DNA of 19,019 nucleotides from NCBI GenBank assembly GCA_045604545.1, contig JAZUOG010000006.1:1-19019 (forward strand). Reading direction: 5' to 3'. The stretch's first letter is position 1. Every line of letters starts with the position of its first letter. A program made the translations under genes and the position numbers. This DNA comes from RGIG1959 sp045604545. GTDB taxonomy: Bacteria; Bacillota; Clostridia; Oscillospirales; Acutalibacteraceae. The notes under the pieces were generated by a model. It was not told where the DNA came from. It saw only the letters and a list, made by a program, of their open reading frames with translations, and ran no database searches. This document shows, piece after piece, positions 14,611 to 19,019 of the stretch.

Positions 14611-14639
14611 ATGGTATCACACGCAGGAAGGATTGTCAA
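14611..14639 (-). promoter_or_regulatory. queT promoter overlapping the end of the S1-domain gene
   Basis: On the minus strand, a consensus TTGACA (14634-14639) and TACCAT (14611-14616) are 17 bp apart. TGA before the -10 forms an extended -10, and those three bases are the stop codon of the upstream S1-domain gene. The transcript would begin near 14603-14605, at the base of the first leader hairpin. Confidence 0.65.
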
Positions 14640-15567
14640 GAGATGCGTCAAACGACGACGTGATGCACCGACCGCTGGTTTTCGGCGCATAGCTCCAGTG
14701 GGATATGTGGGGGGCATCTTCGAAAAAATGTAACGGCATGACCGTTTTCGGGGGTTCTCCCGTATCAATGATCACGAGCTTGATCTTCATTTTGTCGGGG
14801 AGGATATTCTTGATGAACACGCACGCGCTCTGACCGACCGCCGCCCCTTCAAACGGCTCGGCAAGCCCCGCCAGATTGGGGGCAAGCTCCACAAACACGC
14901 CGTAGCTTTCCACCGAACGGACAACGCCGAGCACCGTCTCGCCGACGGCAAAACGGGCGGCATTTTGCTCCCACGTTCCCAGCAGCTCCCGCATCGACAG
15001 ACAAATGCGGCCTTCCTGCAACGATGTGACCACGCACCGCAGGGTGTCACCGACACTGACGCGGTCACGGGGATGAGAAATACGACTCACCGACATACAC
15101 GCGATGGGAAGAAGCGCCACCAGTCCGCAACCGATATCGCAAAACGCACCGAAGCTCTCGAGCCGCGTCACTTTAACAGTGATCACATCGCCGATGCGAA
15201 GAGACCGCAGATACCGTTCCCGACAAAGCTGTTGCGCGCGACGGCGGGATAACACCGCCACCTGTTCGCCGTTTTCGTCAATATCGATCGCCGTCACGGT
15301 GAAGCACACAGGCTTGCCGACACGGGAAATCAGCGCGATGTCCCGCAGTGTGCCGTCGCTCACGCCAAGCGCCCCTTCTTCACGGGGTATGATCCCCTTC
15401 ATACACGGCAACTTCACGTGCAGATTATGCTCACTGTCGCACAGCGTCACGGTCGCCTCCAGCACCTCCTCCCGTTCCATGGCATTCATGAGTGCCAGAG
15501 GAGAGCGCAAAAACGCGGTCATCGACATATCGTCTGTCAGCAATCCTTCGGGAACAAACCTTTTCAT
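14617..15567 (-). CDS. S1-domain RNA-binding protein
   Basis: The protein has 316 residues. Two clear S1 (OB-fold) motifs lie at about 123-193 (GDVITVKVTRLESFGAFCDIG) and 206-268 (GETVLGVVRSVESYGVFVEL), and a more degenerate one at about 33-108. The C-terminal ~50 residues (LHFFEDAPHISHWSYAP) resemble the tail of short S1-like proteins in Clostridia. By family it binds single-stranded RNA and may help translation initiation or RNA turnover; it is shorter than ribosomal protein S1 and lacks its full repeat set, so I do not call it rpsA. The ATG at 15567 is preceded by AAAGGACGG, a loose ribosome site. It lies 57 bp after yqfD with no terminator between, so it may be read through from the sporulation operon; a TATACT at 15602-15607 with a poor -35 is a weak alternative promoter. 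Confidence 0.85.
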   Translation of the reverse strand: MKRFVPEGLLTDDMSMTAFLRSPLALMNAMEREEVLEATVTLCDSEHNLHVKLPCMKGIIPREEGALGVSDGTLRDIALISRVGKPVCFTVTAIDIDENGEQVAVLSRRRAQQLCRERYLRSLRIGDVITVKVTRLESFGAFCDIGCGLVALLPIACMSVSRISHPRDRVSVGDTLRCVVTSLQEGRICLSMRELLGTWEQNAARFAVGETVLGVVRSVESYGVFVELAPNLAGLAEPFEGAAVGQSACVFIKNILPDKMKIKLVIIDTGEPPKTVMPLHFFEDAPHISHWSYAPKTSGRCITSSFDASLDNPSCV

Positions 15568-15624
15568 AAAACCGTCCGTCCTTTCTCATTCGATTCACCC
15601 CAGTATATGCACGGTAAACAACGT

Positions 15625-16806
15625 TTATTCCGTATCAAACAACAGCTTCTGTTCCACGGCGATATCCTCGATCGTCGTCACCCGCGCCGTCATGCGGCAG
15701 ACATCTCCCTCCCACCGTGTGTCCACCGCCATATCGACAATGTCCGCCGACGGCAGGCGGGCGTTGATCATCTCCTGCAGCCGCGCCGATGCCAGTGCTT
15801 CGGTTTCCTCATCGGTATGGCTCACCGCCACCTCCACAGGCTCGGTATAGCACACCGTCGTCACACCGATCGGCAAGGTCACGCCAAACAGCGATACCTC
15901 CCGCCGCTCACTTGTCTGCATCCAGCCGTCCACCGCCGCACCGGAAGAGTACAACGGCAACGACAGCGACAGGAAGTGCACCGTCGGACACACCACGCGA
16001 CGACCGCCGACGATGTCGGTTTCCTTCCTCGATGCAACAGCGGTGATGCGATGCTCCGTTTGCGCCATAACGACCGCCTGCGAATGATGAAGGATCACGC
16101 CCTTCTCGGTCTCGGTCATGCCGCACACCAACAGATCGCCCGCCACCACCGCCTCGCCGACCTTCGCCACCTTTTCTCCCATGGACACCCGCATCGACAC
16201 GATCAGACCGTCCCTGCTCGCCACCAGATTTGTCGGGGTGTCATCGGGCGGTGTCCATTCGTCATCTGCGAGGGTTATCTCCGCTTTTGCCACACACCCG
16301 TCGATATATACCGATACATGATGCACCTGCGGCACGGCGGCGATCATGGTCATTCTGACGGCGGTCAGATCCGCTCCCTTCATCGGCATACCGACACCCA
16401 CGCCGCCGTCACGGAGCACCTGAACGACCGTATCCCGAAGCGCATCATCAACGCCCGTCACCTCCACCACCCAAATGTGACTGCCGAGCCACAGATACAC
16501 GACCGTTGCCAACACCGCTCCGATCACGAAGCCCGGGTGACGGCGGAGCGAGCGGGTGTGTTTGGGCAATCCGCGATGAGACAGCGAACGCACACGTGTT
16601 CCCGTGCGGCGGGCAAACGGCCGAAGCCGTCCGTAATCCGCCGTGCGGCAGGAGGCGGTCACCTCCCCCTCACCGACCGCGATATCCCACAAGCGTATCG
16701 GCGGCTCTCCCTCCGAAAGCCGATTGAGAAAATGCTCACACAGTCCTCCCTCGGCGTGAAAGCGCACCTCTCCCCTGACATACCGCCACAACCGTCTGAT
16801 CCACAC
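15625..16806 (-). CDS. yqfD: Sporulation protein YqfD (SpoIV family)
   Basis: The protein has 393 residues. The N-terminal cytoplasmic part (WIRRLWRYVRGEVRFHAEGG, then a small alpha/beta region) is followed by a basic stretch, a single transmembrane helix at about 92-110, and a long extracytoplasmic part rich in beta structure. That part includes ASRDGLIVSMRVSMGEKVAKVGEAVVAGDLLVCG, typical of the family. YqfD is made in the mother cell under sigma-E and is needed for normal sporulation in Bacillus; its biochemical action is not settled. The GTG start (16806) follows GGGAGGG by 7 nt, 15 bp after the yqfC stop. The partner gene yqfC directly upstream confirms the identity. Confidence 0.92.
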   Translation of the reverse strand: MWIRRLWRYVRGEVRFHAEGGLCEHFLNRLSEGEPPIRLWDIAVGEGEVTASCRTADYGRLRPFARRTGTRVRSLSHRGLPKHTRSLRRHPGFVIGAVLATVVYLWLGSHIWVVEVTGVDDALRDTVVQVLRDGGVGVGMPMKGADLTAVRMTMIAAVPQVHHVSVYIDGCVAKAEITLADDEWTPPDDTPTNLVASRDGLIVSMRVSMGEKVAKVGEAVVAGDLLVCGMTETEKGVILHHSQAVVMAQTEHRITAVASRKETDIVGGRRVVCPTVHFLSLSLPLYSSGAAVDGWMQTSERREVSLFGVTLPIGVTTVCYTEPVEVAVSHTDEETEALASARLQEMINARLPSADIVDMAVDTRWEGDVCRMTARVTTIEDIAVEQKLLFDTE

Positions 16807-16821
16807 CGCATTGCCCTCCCG

Positions 16822-17085
16822 TCACTGTAAAAATTCCACAGACAGGATCTGTCCGCCCACCGTCGCACCGCCGGCATACAAATGCTCTATGTTCAGCTCT
16901 TCGCCGACAATGCGCAGTTCTCCCGACCGCGTTTTCAGCCGTATGCAATCGGCATCATACGCGAGGATATCGCACACACCGTCAAGCGTCAGCCGCCGTG
17001 CCCCCACGATTTCCATACGCGGCTCACGGCTGAGAGAACCGTCGGGAAGCTCCAGAAACTGTTCTGCCCGTTGCACAAATGACAT
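16822..17085 (-). CDS. yqfC: Sporulation protein YqfC (YabP/YqfC family)
   Basis: This 87-residue protein has the YabP/YqfC pattern: PRMEIVGARRLTLDGVCDILAYDADCIRLKTRSGELRIVGEELNIEHL, with the I-x-G-x-x-x-L-x-x-L-x-I motif near its C-terminus. The fold is small and beta-rich with no membrane segment. In Bacillus it is sigma-E-dependent and lies before yqfD, as here. The start is uncertain. The ATG at 17085 is chosen as a typical N-terminus (MSFVQRAEQF), 12 nt after AAAGG; GTG (17094) or TTG (17097) would extend it by three or four residues. Confidence 0.9.
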   Translation of the reverse strand: MSFVQRAEQFLELPDGSLSREPRMEIVGARRLTLDGVCDILAYDADCIRLKTRSGELRIVGEELNIEHLYAGGATVGGQILSVEFLQ

Positions 17086-17112
17086 AGCGTTCACCAACCT
17101 TTTCTGTTAGGT

Positions 17113-17163
17113 ATCCTATGCGGAGGCGACGGGAATAATTCCGACGGACAAGGCGTATACATG
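17113..17163. promoter_or_regulatory. Divergent sigma-E-like promoters sharing a palindromic -35
   Basis: GGAATAATTCC (17132-17142) is a perfect palindrome about its centre. On the minus strand its GAATTATT is 13 bp from CATAGGAT (17113-17120), which resembles the sigma-E -10 (CATAnnnT) ahead of yqfC. On the plus strand its GAATAATT is about 15 bp from TATACATG (17156-17163), a weaker sigma-E-like -10 ahead of ylbJ. Both genes are sigma-E-controlled in Bacillus. The match is by eye. Confidence 0.5.
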
Positions 17164-17184
17164 ATAAAAAAGGAGGCGAATGTT

Positions 17185-18276
17185 ATGCGTGTGATGGTCT
17201 GGTCGGCACGTCGGTGTCGCAAAGCGGCACTGCTGGCGGCGGTGGTAGTGTTCGGAATACTCCTGCTCCGGTTTCCCGCGGCGGCGGCAACCGGTGTCAA
17301 ACGAGGTCTCGGCATTTGCGGGCAACTGCTTATTCCGTCGTTGTTTCCGTTTATGGTGCTGTCGGGATTTGTCATTCGCGGCGGGATCGCGCAGGATATC
17401 GGTCGCTACCTTGCGGGAGTCATGGAAAAGCTGTTCGGATTTTCGGGGTGTGCGGCGGTGGCGGTGCTGATCTCGATGGTGGGCGGCTACCCCGCAGGAA
17501 GCACGGCGGTAACACAGCTGTATGACAGCGGTGCCGTCGACAAAAAGCAGGCACAGCGGCTTCTGTGCTGTTGTGTCAACGCGGGACCCGCCTTCATCAT
17601 CGGCGGTATCGGTGCGGGCATGCTGGGATCGGCAAAAGCGGGACTGCTTCTGCTTGTCGCCCACTGGACAGCATCGGTCATCCTCATGTGCGGCAAACGG
17701 CAACACGTCACCCCCGTGTCCACCACGCCGACACCCGTGTCCCTCGGCACGGCCGTCAACGAAAGCATTCACACCGCCTGCCATTCCCTCATCGCGATGG
17801 GCGGTTTTGTACTTGCCGCCTGCACGGTGGTGTCGCTCACCGACGCGATGGGCGGTGCGGCGTTCGGCGCTTCGCCGATCCGCATCGTTTTCACTTGTCT
17901 TCTGGAGGTCAGCACAGGGTGTATGGAGGCGGCAACAACGGGCGTGTTAATGCCGTTTATTGTCGGAGCGGCGCTGGGGTTCGGCGGGTTGTCGGTGCAC
18001 GGACAGATCGCCGCTGTCACCGCCGAGCGGGGATTGATGACCAAGGCGTTCTTTGCCTGTCGTCTGCTCCACGCACTGCTCGGCGGCTGTTTATCCTTTT
18101 TGCTGTTTCATGTTGTCGATCCCGAACTCGGCACCGTCGAAGCTATGACCGCACTGTCCTCGGTCACGGGAGGCAATGATGCGGTTTCCGCCATCGGTCT
18201 GCTGACGATGATGCTGTTGTGTGTGTTGTTTCTGACAAGCACCTCACACGGCTCACTCTGCGCAAAACGCGCATGA
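17185..18276 (+). CDS. ylbJ: Sporulation integral membrane protein YlbJ
   Basis: This 363-residue protein has about eight hydrophobic segments. Family marks include LLIPSLFPFMVLSGF near residue 50, a GGYPAGS motif in a loop between helices, and NAGPAFIIGGIGAGMLG. YlbJ belongs to the nucleoside-transporter-like (Gate domain) superfamily and in Bacillus is a sigma-E-controlled forespore/mother-cell membrane protein required for spore coat or cortex formation; its substrate is unknown. The ATG at 17185 is preferred because AGGAGG (17171-17176) is 8 nt upstream. The ATG at 17161 lies before that ribosome site, within the promoter region. It is divergent from yqfC-yqfD, so one control region could switch on both sporulation units. 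Confidence 0.9.
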   Translation: MRVMVWSARRCRKAALLAAVVVFGILLLRFPAAAATGVKRGLGICGQLLIPSLFPFMVLSGFVIRGGIAQDIGRYLAGVMEKLFGFSGCAAVAVLISMVGGYPAGSTAVTQLYDSGAVDKKQAQRLLCCCVNAGPAFIIGGIGAGMLGSAKAGLLLLVAHWTASVILMCGKRQHVTPVSTTPTPVSLGTAVNESIHTACHSLIAMGGFVLAACTVVSLTDAMGGAAFGASPIRIVFTCLLEVSTGCMEAATTGVLMPFIVGAALGFGGLSVHGQIAAVTAERGLMTKAFFACRLLHALLGGCLSFLLFHVVDPELGTVEAMTALSSVTGGNDAVSAIGLLTMMLLCVLFLTSTSHGSLCAKRA

Positions 18277-18307
18277 GATCGTCGTTTGTTTTGTCACTTT
18301 CTCCTAT

Positions 18308-18336
18308 GGCGAGGACGGCGGTTTTTATGGTAAAAT
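18308..18336 (+). promoter_or_regulatory. Possible promoter of the CarD-family gene
   Basis: TAAAAT (18331-18336) is preceded by TGG, giving an extended -10, about 38 bp before the GTG start. No good -35 is present at 16-18 bp (GGCGAG). Promoters with extended -10 can work without one, but this call is tentative. There is no clear terminator after ylbJ, so readthrough is also possible. Confidence 0.4.
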
Positions 18337-18373
18337 AACGCTATATGAGCTTTATGAAGGGAAGTGAGCCTCC

Positions 18374-18880
18374 GTGTTTCACGTCAACGATACCGTTATC
18401 TACGGTATGAGCGGCGTATGTACCGTCCGCGATATCACCACCCGCGTTTTCGGGAAGGAAAAGCAGGAATACCTGGTGTTGTCTCCTGTCAAGGAACCGT
18501 CATCGGTGATCTATGTCCCCACCGCCAACCACACGCTTCTTTCCAAAATCCGCCACGTGCTGAGCGCCGAAGAGCTTGTCGCTCTGATCGATAGCATCGC
18601 CAAAGAGCCGTGCGACAACTGGATCGTCGATGAAAACGCGCGGCGCGGTCACTTTCGGGATATTCTGCAGTCGGGCGACCGTCGTCGCCTGATCGCGATG
18701 ATCAAGGCGATCTGGCAACACGGCAAGGAGCAGCGCGAGAACGGCAGGAAACTGCATCACAGCGATGAGATGATGATGAAGGACGCGGAAAGCCTGCTGT
18801 ATGACGAGTTCAGCGTGGTGCTGAACATTCCGCGTGACAACGTGCTCCCCTATATCGTGTCAAGGGTTGAAAAGGTATAA
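18374..18880 (+). CDS. CarD/CdnL-family transcriptional regulator
   Basis: The protein has 168 residues. The N-terminal ~60 residues form the CarD/TRCF RNA-polymerase-interaction domain: MFHVNDTVIYGMSGVCTV, then KEKQEYLVLSP and IYVPTANH. The rest is helical, including LSAEELVALIDSI, a basic RRLIAMIKAIW segment and ESLLYDEFSVVLNI, as in CdnL-type proteins. These bind the RNA polymerase beta subunit and stabilise open promoter complexes; some act in stress or rRNA control. The start is GTG at 18374, with AGGGAAG about 9 nt upstream; there is no ATG near. It is a single gene followed directly by a strong terminator. Which promoters it affects cannot be told from sequence. Confidence 0.92.
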   Translation: MFHVNDTVIYGMSGVCTVRDITTRVFGKEKQEYLVLSPVKEPSSVIYVPTANHTLLSKIRHVLSAEELVALIDSIAKEPCDNWIVDENARRGHFRDILQSGDRRRLIAMIKAIWQHGKEQRENGRKLHHSDEMMMKDAESLLYDEFSVVLNIPRDNVLPYIVSRVEKV

Positions 18881-18888
18881 ATAATAAT

Positions 18889-18916
18889 CCACCCGTAAAA
18901 CGGGTGGTTTTTCTTT
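18889..18916 (+). terminator. Rho-independent terminator after the CarD-family gene
   Basis: CCACCCGT and ACGGGTGG (18889-18896 and 18900-18907) form an 8-bp stem with an AAA loop, followed by TTTTTCTTTT. It begins 8 bp after the stop codon. Confidence 0.93.
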
Positions 18917-18985
18917 TGCGGGCATAGCCCTCTGTTCCTCGCAACGCGTAGAACGCGTAATACGGTCTGCCAGCCGCGTGTTTAG

Positions 18986-19019
18986 TTACTTCTTTTTGTC
19001 AAATGGTGAATACCCTGGG
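18986..19019 (-). other. Possible C-terminal end of another minus-strand gene
   Basis: From the window edge, one minus-strand frame reads PGYSPFDKKK and stops with TAA at 18986-18988. A Lys-rich end is common in real proteins, but ten codons are too few to exclude chance. The stretch from 18917 to 18985 holds nothing recognisable apart from ACGCGT occurring twice, 11 bp apart. Confidence 0.2.

Noticed and set aside
15418..16830. Plus-strand 470-codon His/Arg-rich frame
   Set aside because: It is antisense to yqfD and part of the S1 gene, with no start signal and shadow composition.

Overview
The window looks like a chromosomal segment of a moderately GC-rich, endospore-forming, anaerobic Clostridia member, most likely of the Ruminococcaceae/Oscillospiraceae (gut or rumen type). 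The reasons are: a scaffoldin-like secreted protein with cohesin modules joined by poly-threonine linkers, as in ruminococcal cellulosome components; the sporulation genes yqfC, yqfD and ylbJ; a QueT-family transporter with a structured leader; a DnaD/DnaI-type primosome-loader pair; and a CarD-family regulator. No rRNA, complete tRNA, insertion sequence, integrase or CRISPR array was seen.

Layout. Bases 1-4211 (minus) are the first 1403 codons of a secreted protein whose C-terminus lies outside the window: signal peptide, five cohesin-like modules, three copies of an unrecognised ~130-150-residue module, and Thr-rich linkers. It has its own sigma-A-like promoter. Bases 4371-9550 (minus) look like one operon, promoter to terminator: DnaD-domain protein, DnaI/DnaC-like helicase loader, a membrane protein with zinc ribbon, degenerate Ser/Thr kinase domain and PASTA repeats, and a HlyC/CorC (DUF21-CBS) protein. 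Facing it at 9567-9962 (plus) is a small ribbon-helix-helix protein with a strong promoter, an overlapping operator-like inverted repeat and a bidirectional terminator.

Bases 9978-12639 (minus) hold a free-standing gene for an 866-residue protein with two TIR domains, a Sel1-like region and eight almost identical 47-residue TPR-like repeats. It is a candidate NAD-hydrolysing or signalling protein, possibly for defence. Next come an MBL-fold hydrolase with a PhnP-like N-terminal cysteine cluster, a 77-residue small protein of unknown function, queT with a folded leader resembling a preQ1 riboswitch, and an S1-domain RNA-binding protein.

Bases 15625-17085 (minus) are yqfD and yqfC, and 17185-18276 (plus) is ylbJ. 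These divergent sporulation units are separated by about 100 bp containing a palindromic element that could be a shared -35 box for two sigma-E-type promoters. A CarD-family regulator and its terminator (18374-18916, plus) end the window, followed by about 100 bp with at most the last codons of another minus-strand gene.

Almost every long plus-strand reading frame below 17 kb is an antisense shadow of a GC-rich minus-strand gene. The most interesting items are the multi-cohesin protein and its unknown module, the kinase-dead PASTA protein inside a replication-loader operon, the double-TIR/TPR protein, the queT leader, and the divergent control regions at 9.5 kb and 17.1 kb.
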